Shown one piece after another: positions 1-8,500 of a stretch of 64,000 nt of DNA. The stretch is from Haloferula rosea (lineage in GTDB: Bacteria > Verrucomicrobiota > Verrucomicrobiia > Verrucomicrobiales > Akkermansiaceae). The notes under the pieces are model-generated. The model made no database searches, was not told the origin of the DNA, and worked only from the letters and a program-made list of their open reading frames with translations. The stretch covers positions 523,603 through 587,602 of the forward strand of contig NZ_JAENII010000001.1 of NCBI RefSeq assembly GCF_016595525.1. The letters are read 5' to 3'. Each line of letters opens with the position of its first letter. The stretch's first letter is position 1. The translations under genes were made by a program, and so were the position numbers.

Positions 1-46
1 CGGCGGTCTCCGATGCCCTTTTGGAAGAGGCTCCCATCAGGGCACG

Positions 47-80
47 AAAAAACCGGAGCGTTTCGGCTCCGGTTTCTTTT
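47..80. terminator. Intrinsic terminator, bidirectional
   Basis: A 10-bp perfect stem (50-59 pairing with 66-75, GC-rich, 6-nt loop) is flanked by an A run on the left and a T-rich run on the right. It can end transcription of the minus-strand gene that stops at 111 and of any plus-strand gene entering from the left. Confidence 0.8.
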
Positions 81-110
81 GAAAGGGAATGAGGTGCCTG
101 CGACCCCGTG

Positions 111-710
111 TCAGTTCGGTGCGGGGATGGGACCGGAACCAAGTGTTGGACCCCGGTCCTGATCTTCCGGCACGAATGGTCGGCGGAAGTCGGTGCGCGT
201 GGATGGCGGAGGGTTGATCACCGGTGGCACCCATGGCACGACGATGATAGGCACATCGAGAGGATCGGGTGGTGCGATCGCGGCCGGCTTCACTTCGAGT
301 CCCTTGCCCTTGGCGCTTTTCGAACTGCGGGCGGCGGTGCCGGCACCGGGTTCAAGGCGTGCCATGACTTCCTGGACGCGGAGAAGGGAATCGGGGGCCG
401 TTGCGATGGCGCACTGGGCAATCAGACGCATGTGCTCTGGTGCGGCGCGCACGGCGGTTTCCACCACGTAGCCGACGATGGCGTCGTCGCAATCGGTTCC
501 GAGGATGGCGGCCTTGACGACCTCGCAGGCGTAGTCCGGATGATTGGTGACTTCCTTGTCGACAAGTCGGAGAAGTTCGATCGGATCGGCGGCGGCGCGT
601 TCGGCAGTGGCTTTGGTGCGCGCAATGACCTGCTCGGAACTGTCTTCGGCGAGCGCGGGCGCTGCGAAGATGCCGGTCGCAAGGAGGGAAATCGCAAGGA
701 TGCGGTTCAT
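111..710 (-). CDS. Secreted protein of unknown function, proline-rich C-terminus
   Basis: A 199-residue protein starts with a clear signal peptide (MNRILAISLLATGIFAAPALA, cleavage after about residue 21), so it should act in the periplasm or outside the cell. Residues 22-130 are charged and probably helical, with several Cys residues (for example YACEVVKAA, TDCDDAI, AQCAIA) that could form disulfides. The last 60 residues are rich in Pro and Val (PIIVVPWVPPVINPPP). No known domain is recognised. It stands alone and ends just before a strong terminator. A long overlapping plus-strand frame (108-950) is judged to be antisense noise because this frame has the signal peptide. Confidence 0.75.
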   Translation of the reverse strand: MNRILAISLLATGIFAAPALAEDSSEQVIARTKATAERAAADPIELLRLVDKEVTNHPDYACEVVKAAILGTDCDDAIVGYVVETAVRAAPEHMRLIAQCAIATAPDSLLRVQEVMARLEPGAGTAARSSKSAKGKGLEVKPAAIAPPDPLDVPIIVVPWVPPVINPPPSTRTDFRRPFVPEDQDRGPTLGSGPIPAPN

Positions 711-1036
711 GGATTCGAGGATGGGGTGAGGGGCCCTGCAGTGATGCCGGTTAGCAAAACTGCGGAACTACCGGGAAATCTAGGGCTTTCGTGGGTCGAT
801 GAAAAGCATGAAATCCGGAGGGGTGAGCAAAGGCGGAAGCGGGAGCTTACGATCGGGAACAGGGAACGGGGCATGGGCGAACTCGGGAAAGCCCAGCGCC
901 CCCGTTCGGATTGCGGTCTCCATGGGGCTCTGCAGCGTCAGCACCGTTGAAGGTCAATAATTGCTTAAGATTTGGAGGTCTTGGTAGTCTCTAAATGTGT
1001 TATAAAAGACTCTTGCTCAATGAGTTAGAGGGGTGA
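711..1036. other. Intergenic region between divergent genes
   Basis: This 326-bp gap separates the minus-strand secreted-protein gene (start 710) from the plus-strand membrane-protein gene (start 1037). It should hold both promoters. An AT-richer patch at about 951-1020 includes TATAAA at 1001-1006, but no -35 element lies at a convincing distance. No further gene or RNA was recognised. Confidence 0.5.
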
Positions 1037-1441
1037 ATGGTCTTATTTATGGTCCCGTTCCCCCCCATGATGCTGGCCTCCATTGATGCCATGCGCCCGG
1101 TCTTCCTGATGGTCGTAGGGCTGTCGCTTTTATTGGTGGCGTGGCGTCTGACCCGACGCTGCAGCGGCTGGTCCGCCCGCATGCTAATGGGCGGGGCGCT
1201 GCTTCTGGCATTCGGCTATGGTCTCGTGCTTCCTCTCTATGCAGCGGAAGTGATCGTTCCCTTCAGGAATCTGGCCTTCTACCCCCATGCAGATCCCGCT
1301 TTGACCCTTGGTTGGCATGTTTCGAAGTTGTTCGCCATGAACGGCGGCTGGCTGCTGTTCGGCATGGGACTCGCGCTTTACTCCGGGTTGTTTGAAAGCG
1401 CCCCTGCCAGAAAAACCCAAACCGTTTCAGCTCACCCATGA
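1037..1441 (+). CDS. Small integral membrane protein, unknown
   Basis: A 134-residue protein with about three hydrophobic segments (roughly 20-38, 49-70 and 100-119), so an inner-membrane protein is likely. The start is supported by an AGAGGGG ribosome-binding sequence at 1027-1033. An in-frame internal Met at residue 11-12 is an alternative. The stop codon overlaps the next start in an ATGA arrangement (1438-1441), so this gene and the next are almost certainly co-transcribed and translationally coupled. No family is recognised. Confidence 0.75.
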   Translation: MVLFMVPFPPMMLASIDAMRPVFLMVVGLSLLLVAWRLTRRCSGWSARMLMGGALLLAFGYGLVLPLYAAEVIVPFRNLAFYPHADPALTLGWHVSKLFAMNGGWLLFGMGLALYSGLFESAPARKTQTVSAHP

Positions 1442-1785
1442 ACATCCTCTTTGAAATTGTCATCCAGCAGGGGTTCATCCTCGACCTGTTCGGGGTAATC
1501 GGACTTGGACTTGTCGGGCTCGGGGCTCTCCGCCTTTCTCGTCGGATGGACAGCCGAAGCGCTGCCTGCATGACCTGGGGTGCCTTGTCCATGCTTTCAG
1601 GGCGGATTGGCATTCTCCTGTATGTTCACCTTACCACAGCAGCCCAGCGAGCCGAGTGGGACGTCTGGATGCTCTCGCTCGCTCGCAATGTGCCTGTGGG
1701 TCTGCTCACGCTCGGACTTGGAGCCATTGCCTATGGCTTCTGGAGCCACGAGAAAGAAGTGGGCGAGTGGGCGGAGCTGCGTTGA
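1438..1785 (+). CDS. Small integral membrane protein, unknown
   Basis: A 115-residue protein with three or four hydrophobic stretches (about 12-32, 45-62 and 80-100) and basic loops. It starts in a 4-bp ATGA overlap with the upstream membrane protein, and similar size and character suggest that the two form a two-component membrane assembly. No family is recognised. The C-terminus is short, soluble and charged (HEKEVGEWAELR). Confidence 0.75.
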   Translation: MNILFEIVIQQGFILDLFGVIGLGLVGLGALRLSRRMDSRSAACMTWGALSMLSGRIGILLYVHLTTAAQRAEWDVWMLSLARNVPVGLLTLGLGAIAYGFWSHEKEVGEWAELR

Positions 1786-2008
1786 ACGCCAGGGCGGGGC
1801 TGCCGATTTCAGGTTGGGTCCCGCATTCTCCGTGTGAGATCCGGATTGGCCGCCGCCGGTCTTGACGACTCCGGCGTTCGGCCTGTTTTGACATCTCGGG
1901 TTCCTGGTTTTGGTGGTTCCTGCGGGGATCACCGTGAGCTGTCATCGCAGCCCAAGTATGCCGACTTAGCCCCTCGGATTGCTCAAGGGGCGGTTGCTTG
2001 AAAGGTGA

Positions 2009-2026
2009 GAGTCCGCGGTCGGACTC
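2009..2026 (-). terminator. Hairpin overlapping a stop codon
   Basis: A 7-bp stem (GAGTCCG, 2009-2015, with CGGACTC, 2020-2026) and a CGGT loop sit at the end of the minus-strand lipoprotein gene that stops at 2025. It has no U tract, so it is a weak terminator candidate or a 3'-end stabilising hairpin. A second weak stem (GCCCCT 1969-1974 with AGGGGC 1986-1991) lies just beyond it. Confidence 0.35.
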
Positions 2027-2678
2027 AGCGGGCTTGCGCATTGCGCAGGCGAGCCGCCATTTCGGCTGCCCAGTCTTCCACCATGGCCTTGACGGCGACC
2101 CAGTCAGTCATCGGGGTGATGTTGTTCCGCTTCTGGCCACGGCGTTGATCACTCATGGCGGCGAGGCGTTTGCCGGTCTCACCATCGAGCGCTTCTCCTT
2201 CGAAGGAGATGGAGGAGATGAATGGAGCTGCGGATCCCACGGCACCACGGAGGGGGGCTTTCGGGTCGCTGTAGGTGGTGGTGACGGGGTTGGTCGGCGT
2301 GGACCCCTGAACGATATCGGTCAAGGCAGTGCGGATGCGGATGGTGCGTGGGCCGGGCGTCCCCACGATCCTCAGCTGCTTGCCGTATTCGCTGCGCAGC
2401 GCTTTGATGACGTAGGATGAGAGTTGCTCCGCGATCCGTGGGTCGTGCTTGTCGACATCGATGATGGTGGTGGGTGCTTCGATGTAGATGCTGTCGTAGT
2501 CGGTGAGATCGAGACCCGGAGCAGTGTAGACCGCGTAAGAGTTCGTGGTGTCGAACCCACCGCCAAGTTGTCCGAAATTGCTCAGGAAACCCGACGGGGA
2601 GGAGCCCGAAGAGCAAGAGGAAGCCAGCAGGGTGAGACCGGTTGCGGCGAGAAGTCCGGCGAGGGTGGGAAGCTTCAT
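2025..2678 (-). CDS. Lipoprotein, DUF3313-like
   Basis: A 217-residue lipoprotein. The reading frame is open upstream to 2768, but the Met at 2678 is preferred because it gives a proper lipoprotein signal (MKLPTLAGLLAATGLTLLAS then SC, lipidated Cys about residue 22). The mature part resembles the DUF3313 family of Gram-negative lipoproteins: a segment of the type LTDYDSIYIEAPT, followed by a helix and strands in which the protein's own variable chemistry (RTIRIRTALTDIV) is seen, and a C-terminal amphipathic helix (VKAMVEDWAAEMAARLRNA). Members sit in the outer or inner membrane facing the periplasm, and their function is unknown. It is monocistronic. The family call is by pattern and moderately sure. 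Confidence 0.7.
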   Translation of the reverse strand: MKLPTLAGLLAATGLTLLASSCSSGSSPSGFLSNFGQLGGGFDTTNSYAVYTAPGLDLTDYDSIYIEAPTTIIDVDKHDPRIAEQLSSYVIKALRSEYGKQLRIVGTPGPRTIRIRTALTDIVQGSTPTNPVTTTYSDPKAPLRGAVGSAAPFISSISFEGEALDGETGKRLAAMSDQRRGQKRNNITPMTDWVAVKAMVEDWAAEMAARLRNAQAR

Positions 2679-2864
2679 GGTGGTAGGTGGGTGTTGGTGA
2701 CCTTTTGAGCTGGAGATCGGGATGATTTCCATCCTGCTGCTTGTCTCATTTGCTCCGAATCCGGTCAAGAGTGGGAGAGGGGAATGGGTGGCGCCAGCTC
2801 AGGTTCCTGAAGGTCGAGATGTGGGTTTGCCATCCGGAGTTCCCGATGTTAGGCAAGCTCAACC

Positions 2865-3869
2865 ATGAAGATGCTTTGCACCCTAGGATGGCTTGGATCT
2901 GGAATCCTCGCCCTGGCCCAAACCGAGACTTCAACCGAGGAGATCGATCTCCCGGCGCGTCGTCAATCGGTGGAAATCATGAAGGAACACATCGAGATGC
3001 GGGAAGCGCGGCTCGAGGAAGTGGTGGAGGATCTCAAGCAGCGGGGTGACGGCATCGATAAACGGATCGGGCGGGTCGTGGACTCCCTTGTGAAGCTGAA
3101 GGATTCCGAAAGTTCGAAGACCCGGATTTCCATGCTCAAGAGTGAGGCCGCCCACGATCTGATGAAGATGATCGAGACGTATCAGGCCGAGCGTCGGCGT
3201 CTGGTCGAGCAGGCGAAGAAGGATCCCGATGCACCTCTGGAATCGCTTGCCGCCTTGGTGAAGAAGATCGACGAGCGCATCGAGACCCGCGCGGCTCAGG
3301 TGGTGAAGTTGGTGGAATCGATCCCCGGTGCCAAGGACGTCAAGAAGTACGAATCCGCGGGAGGGGGCTACTACGGCAATGGTTGGGGTTGGCGCAACGA
3401 GCGCATCAGCGATACTTGGCGCCAGAACCGTCGTGACGGGGTGCAGTCGAAGAAGGCGCGGGATGAAGCACGCCAGGCACTTGAAAGTTCGATTTCTGAC
3501 TTGGAACGTCGCCGTGACGCGGCTGCGGCGCAGTTGAAACGCAACGACCTGACGGAGGTGGAGCGGGAGATCCAGAAGTTCGAGCTGGAACACGTTCAGA
3601 GTCTGCTCGGGATCCGTCACAAGCAACTCGTTGAGGTGAGTCGCCCGGCCAAGGCCCCGGCTGAAGCGGCGTCGAAGGACGAAGCGGACAGCATGAAGGG
3701 CCTGTTCGAAGATGCGGTGACGCACCTGAGCTCTGACTTCAACGACACCTTGCGCCTCTACCGCCAAGCTCTGGCTGAAAATGAGAAACTGCATGCCCTC
3801 CGACTGAATCTGGCAGCCCGTGAAAAGTGGTTGGCCGAGAATGATCCGGACTGGAAGGGCGGCGAATAA
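2865..3869 (+). CDS. Secreted coiled-coil protein, unknown
   Basis: A 334-residue protein with an N-terminal signal peptide (about residues 1-19, ending LALAQ) followed by long, strongly charged helical stretches with heptad-like spacing (about 25-155 and 195-330). A short Gly/Tyr/Trp-rich linker ([15 protein letters not shown], about 168-182) separates the two coiled-coil halves. The composition (Glu, Lys, Arg, Leu) suggests an elongated periplasmic or cell-surface rod. It could work as an adaptor or structural protein, but no family is recognised. It is followed 71 bp later by hisF, with no visible terminator between. Confidence 0.75.
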   Translation: MKMLCTLGWLGSGILALAQTETSTEEIDLPARRQSVEIMKEHIEMREARLEEVVEDLKQRGDGIDKRIGRVVDSLVKLKDSESSKTRISMLKSEAAHDLMKMIETYQAERRRLVEQAKKDPDAPLESLAALVKKIDERIETRAAQVVKLVESIPGAKDVKKYESAGGGYYGNGWGWRNERISDTWRQNRRDGVQSKKARDEARQALESSISDLERRRDAAAAQLKRNDLTEVEREIQKFELEHVQSLLGIRHKQLVEVSRPAKAPAEAASKDEADSMKGLFEDAVTHLSSDFNDTLRLYRQALAENEKLHALRLNLAAREKWLAENDPDWKGGE

Positions 3870-3940
3870 GTGAACGCCAGCTTGTTCATCCGGAGATTCC
3901 CGGGGTGGACAATTGTGGCTGGCGCCGCTTTGCTCCCCGC

Positions 3941-4705
3941 GTGCTGGCCAAACGCATCATTCCCTGCCTTGACGTCACGGACGGTCGTGTCGTTAAGGGT
4001 GTCAATTTCGTTGATCTCGTCGATGCCGGGGATCCGGTGGAGTGCGCGATCGCCTACAACGAGCAGCAGGCGGACGAACTCGTCTTTCTCGATATCACCG
4101 CGTCGTCCGATGATCGGGCGACGATGGTCGATGTTGTCCGCCGGACCGCCGAACACTGTTTCATCCCCCTGACCGTGGGCGGGGGGATCCGCAGTGTGGA
4201 AAACATGCGGGAGATGCTTCTCGCCGGCGCGGACAAGGTGGGAGTGAACACGTCTGCCGTCAAAGAGCCGTCACTGGTCGATGCCGGAGCCAAGGCATTT
4301 GGCAGCCAATGCATCGTGGTGGCGATCGATGCGAAGCGTGAGGGCCCGGGAAAGTGGGGGGTTTACACTCATGGTGGGCGCACTCCGGTCGGTCTCGACG
4401 CGCTGGAGTGGGCGAAGGAGGTCTGGAACCGCGGAGCCGGGGAGATCCTGCTCACGAGCATGGACTCCGATGGGACTCAGGCGGGGTATGACTGTGAGCT
4501 GACGGCGGCCATTTCCGAAGCCGTCGGGATCCCGGTCATCGCCAGTGGGGGCGCGGGGAATCTGGATCACATGGTGGAAGTCATGGAGAAGGGGAAGGCG
4601 GACGCGGTGCTTGCGGCGAGTATCTTCCACTTCGGGACCCATACGGTGGGGGAAGCGAAGGCATACTTCTCCGAGCGCGGGATTCCGGTCCGACCGGTGC
4701 TTTGA
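3941..4705 (+). CDS. hisF: Imidazole glycerol phosphate synthase, cyclase subunit HisF
   Basis: HisF cyclises PRFAR with ammonia supplied by HisH, giving imidazole glycerol phosphate and AICAR in histidine biosynthesis. It is a cytosolic (beta/alpha)8 barrel. The sequence shows the family landmarks: [10 protein letters not shown] at the N-terminus, VGGGIRS in the first phosphate site, VVAIDAKR in the middle and IASGGAGN in the second phosphate site. Taking the GTG at 3941 as start gives 254 residues and places the catalytic aspartates at D11 and D130, the canonical numbering. An upstream GTG at 3905 would add 12 atypical residues. No hisH, hisA or other his gene is nearby, so the pathway genes are scattered in this genome. 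Confidence 0.95.
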   Translation: MLAKRIIPCLDVTDGRVVKGVNFVDLVDAGDPVECAIAYNEQQADELVFLDITASSDDRATMVDVVRRTAEHCFIPLTVGGGIRSVENMREMLLAGADKVGVNTSAVKEPSLVDAGAKAFGSQCIVVAIDAKREGPGKWGVYTHGGRTPVGLDALEWAKEVWNRGAGEILLTSMDSDGTQAGYDCELTAAISEAVGIPVIASGGAGNLDHMVEVMEKGKADAVLAASIFHFGTHTVGEAKAYFSERGIPVRPVL

Positions 4706-4708
4706 TTC

Positions 4709-5485
4709 ATGAAACGCTCCTGTTTCGGGTCCCTGGTCCTGTCGGCGGCGCTTGCCGCCGGAGCCGGCTGGGCATTTCGAGGCGATCTGGAGCGTGCCTG
4801 GAAGAAGGTGGGCAAGCCCATCCTGGTGATTGGCGAGCTGAAGCCCGAGCCGGATCCGGAGCGCTACACGGTTCTGAAGGAGGAAGCGGAGCGTTGGCGG
4901 CTGGAGTTTTCCAAGCGCTACCGGGAAGCGCGGACCGATGCCGCCCGGAAGGTGGTGATCGGGGATGCCCGCGTGTTTCTGGAAACGGTACTACCCGACA
5001 TGATGTCCTGCTGGCTGGGAACGCCGTGGGACTTCAATGGCACGAGCGAAACGCCGGGAGAGGGAAACATTGCCTGCGGTTACTTCGTGGCCACCTTGCT
5101 CCGTGACGCCGGTTTCCGGGTGCACCGTTACCGACTCGCCCGTCAGCCATCCCAGAACATCCTGAGGACCTTCCTGCCGTCCTCTGAGCTCTCACTCAGG
5201 GTCGGCATACCTTATCCTGAGTATGCGAATGAGTTGAGGCAGATGGAGCCGGGAATCCGAATCGTCGGCCTGGATACCCACGTCGGGTTCATTGTCGGCC
5301 GGGCCGGGGCCTTCCGTTTCGTGCATTCATCGGGTTCGGAACCCTGGTGTGTGGTGGATGAATCCGAGGAGGATGCCACCGTTCTCGAGAGGTCGAATTA
5401 CCGCGTTCAGGGCTCCTTGACCGCCAACCCAGCGGTGATTCGGAAGTGGCTGCTGGGGGAGAAATTCCCGGTGCACGGCCACTGA
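4709..5485 (+). CDS. Putative secreted papain/NlpC-like cysteine hydrolase
   Basis: A 258-residue protein with a short hydrophobic N-terminus (residues 5-22) acting as signal peptide or anchor. The central segment has GNIACGYFVATLLRDAGF (Cys123 at a helix N-cap) and, about 70 residues on, LDTHVGFIVG (His191 in a strand). This is the spacing and context of the Cys-His dyad in NlpC/P60 and CHAP-like amidases. CWLGTPWDFNG precedes the Cys, as in several uncharacterised bacterial members. A role in peptidoglycan or peptide cleavage is possible, but the exact family is not certain. It begins 3 bp after hisF and ends before a bidirectional terminator, so it may be co-transcribed with hisF. Confidence 0.65.
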   Translation: MKRSCFGSLVLSAALAAGAGWAFRGDLERAWKKVGKPILVIGELKPEPDPERYTVLKEEAERWRLEFSKRYREARTDAARKVVIGDARVFLETVLPDMMSCWLGTPWDFNGTSETPGEGNIACGYFVATLLRDAGFRVHRYRLARQPSQNILRTFLPSSELSLRVGIPYPEYANELRQMEPGIRIVGLDTHVGFIVGRAGAFRFVHSSGSEPWCVVDESEEDATVLERSNYRVQGSLTANPAVIRKWLLGEKFPVHGH

Positions 5486-5499
5486 GTCATCCAGCCACG

Positions 5500-5530
5500 A
5501 AAAAGGGCCACCCGGTATTCCGGGTGGCCC
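5500..5530. terminator. Intrinsic terminator between convergent genes
   Basis: A perfect 11-bp GC-rich stem (5505-5515 with 5520-5530) and TATT loop. An A run at 5500-5504 gives a U tract on the minus strand, so it mainly ends the giant minus-strand gene that stops at 5557. On the plus strand it has no U tract. Confidence 0.8.
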
Positions 5531-5556
5531 TGTGAGAATCAGCTTTCTACGAGTGC

Positions 5557-8500
5557 TCAGGGTGCCTGATTCACGAGGCGAGCGAATCCGGTCGATCCGG
5601 TGAACAGCACCCGAGGAATCGTGACTTCCACGCGATCGACCCCTGGCTCGAAGCCGTCGGTCGTTGTGTTGATGGTGACACCACCCACACCCGCTTCAGC
5701 CTCGGTCCATCCGACGAGGTTGTCGCCGTATTCAACGTAGACGTCTTCACCTGCCGAGTCCTGAGTCTGGCGGAAGGTGAACACCATGTTGGTGGCGTCG
5801 ACGGTAGCAGTCGGCAGGAGGTTGTTGGAGTCCGTGCCGTTCGGATCACCACCGATCACGAACTCGATGCCGTTGTCCACGCCATCTCCGTCGGAGTCGA
5901 CGTCACGACCGGCACCTGCGATACCGTTGGTGGTTTCCCATGCCAGGTATTCGTCGCCGCCCGTGTATTCGAGCACCAGGTCATTGCCGCTCACGACAAG
6001 CTCCCATGTTCCGGATCCCGAGGTGAAGGCAGTGTCATCGACCACCACAATCAGTGGATCGAAGTTGGTGATGCCATTCGTTGTCGAGATCAGCGTGAAG
6101 CTTGCATTGCCCTCGCTGAAGTTCGCCAAGGTGTCCTCGGTAATGACTACGGAGAAGCGGTTGAGGCTGGTCGACTGGAAGTCGACGGAATCCGCAACGA
6201 TGGTGTCATAGCCGACTCCAGCAGCTCCGGTCCAATCCGAGATCTCCCACGCGTAGTTGGAGGCTGGAACAAACGTGAGTGCGCCGGTGGCGGTCAGTGT
6301 GCCGGCCGAAGCGCCAGGCGAGACGGTGCCCGCGATGAACGAGCTGCCATCCAGTGTTCCGTTGCCCGAGAGCGTCTGGGTTGCGGAGATGGCGTAGCCG
6401 CTGACGGCAGTGACATCGAAGGTTGCTCCGGAGGCCACGTCGATGACGGGCGAATCCGAGTGCGACCCGGTCGGAGCCAGAGCGAAGGTCCCTTCCGTGA
6501 TGAGCAGGTTGCCCGAATGGGTGTTCGTCGCCGATGAGAGGAGACGTCCGGGACCATTCTTGATCAGCTGATTGTCACCCGTGATGGCTCCGGTCATGAG
6601 GAAGTCGGTATCAGGATCATTCACGGTGATCACTGAATTGCCCTCTCCGGTGAAGTAGCGACAGGAAATCTCCGAAGATGTCGCTGCGTCTTCAACGATG
6701 ATGTCGGTTCCACCAAAGCCGCGTGCCTGAATCTGGCTATCGCTTCCCGGGAAGTTCTCGATCGTGCCTCCGTTCATCGTGATGTCCCGGACGTAGGTTC
6801 CGCTGCGGACCTGGAAGGTTCCGCCGTTGAGAGTCATGTCGACGTTCGGATCATACCTGCCTCCATACGAGTGGGAGTTCCAGTTGACCACGGTCGCACC
6901 GGCTTCAACGGTCATCATACCAGTGCCCTGCGACGGGTTCTGATACCAACCGCCACCTGTCAGCAAGACGGTTCCGGAGTTCACCGTGAGGCCACCCGTG
7001 TTCGAGTTGCGGCCTGCCAGGGTGAGGGTGCCGGTTCCGTTGTATTCCATCCCGCCTGAGCCGCTGATGGTACCTCCGCCGATGGTGGAGACGGTGTAGT
7101 CGTTGCTTCCCACCATCTGCAGCAACCCATCGTTGACGATGATGTTGTTGTTCACCGCGCCGTCAGGGAGGTTGAGGATCAGCGTGTCGTCGTTGGTGAT
7201 GGTGCTGCTCGTGGAGATCGAACCGCTGGTGCCATCACCAATTTGGAGGGTGCCGGAGCTGACAACGGTCTCACCCGTGTAGGTGTTGTCGTTGGTCAGG
7301 ATGGTGGTTCCACCTCCGGCGATGGTCAGATTCGCTGATCCACCGATGCCATCGCCCGAGAGGGTGAAGGTGTCCGTGTTGTTGTTGAACAGGACGTCGG
7401 CGGGAGTGATTGGACCGACCAAAGTCAGGTTGGTGTTCCCCGAGCCATCAACGAAGCCGACTTGGTCGAAATCGTAGTAGTTTGAGGCGTTCAGATCGCT
7501 GTCCGTTTCCCAGTTGCCTGTGGAATTGACGTCCCAGACACCGTCCACGCTGCCAGTCCACGTGATGGAATCCACCGAGTCCACCGAGACGTAGATGGTG
7601 GTGTCGAGTGGGTCCGCCACGGTCCCATCCACGAGGCTTACAGCGTAGTGTGGGTTGGGCAGGGGATCGAGCGAGAGCGCTCCGAAGCCGGCGCCCTGAA
7701 TGGTTCCGGTGTATTGGATGATCGGGAAGGTGTCTCCAATGAACAGCTGCCCGGTTGGGATCGCGGTCACTGTGTTGCCGCCGACGGTCAAACCGTCAGC
7801 CGCGTTGACCGTCAGTGTTTCGGGTGCCGCGAAGCTCAAGCGGAAGACCGATTCGGAACCGGCCTGGAGGTCGAGGGTTTCGACGGTTCCTGTTCCTGTC
7901 GTTTGTGGAGTGCCAACCCCGATGGCACCACCCGAAGCGATGGTCACTGGCGAGGCACCTGTACCGGTGGCACCGTTCACATAGAGCGTGCCGCCGTTGA
8001 CGGCGGTGTTTCCGGCGTAGGTGCCGGTTCCCGAGAGCACCAGGTTTCCGCTGTCGACGGAGAGTCCACCGGCTCCGGAAAGCGCACCACTCAGTGTGAT
8101 CGTATGAGCACCTGCTTGGAAGCTGGTGTCTCCGTTGGTGCCGGTAAACTGGATGGGAAGGCTCGTGGACCAGTCGCTGGACCAGTCATAGCCCGGCTCG
8201 GCGGAGGAAGAGGTCGTGCCGACGACCCCGCCACCGAACTCGATCGCGTAGTTGGCTCCACCGTTGCGGATGCCCCATTGGCCGACGTTCAGGGTTCCCC
8301 CCGTGAGGGAGAGCACGTGTGAACCCGCAGCTCCGGTGCTGCCACGACCGTCGAGCACGAGCGAGGTGGCGTTCAGTGTTCCGCCGCTGATGGCGAGGCT
8401 TCCTTCACCATCGATTCCGAGGAACACGTTGGCTTGGCCTTCGTTGGTCGGGCTGGTCACGGTGTCCGGCAAGCTGAGGCTGCCGCCCGAGATGTTGATG

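Noticed and set aside
108..950. Long plus-strand open frame
   Set aside because: It is the complement of the signal-peptide gene at 111-710 and extends into the gap with an Arg/Gly-rich translation that has no domain. High GC gives long antisense frames here.
1786..2024. Possible structured RNA or riboswitch
   Set aside because: Two weak hairpins are present, but no consensus of a known riboswitch, tmRNA, 6S or SRP RNA could be matched.
2931..3794. Long minus-strand frame in the coiled-coil gene
   Set aside because: Antisense to a gene with a clear signal peptide and heptad pattern. The translation is low-complexity and lacks a plausible start.
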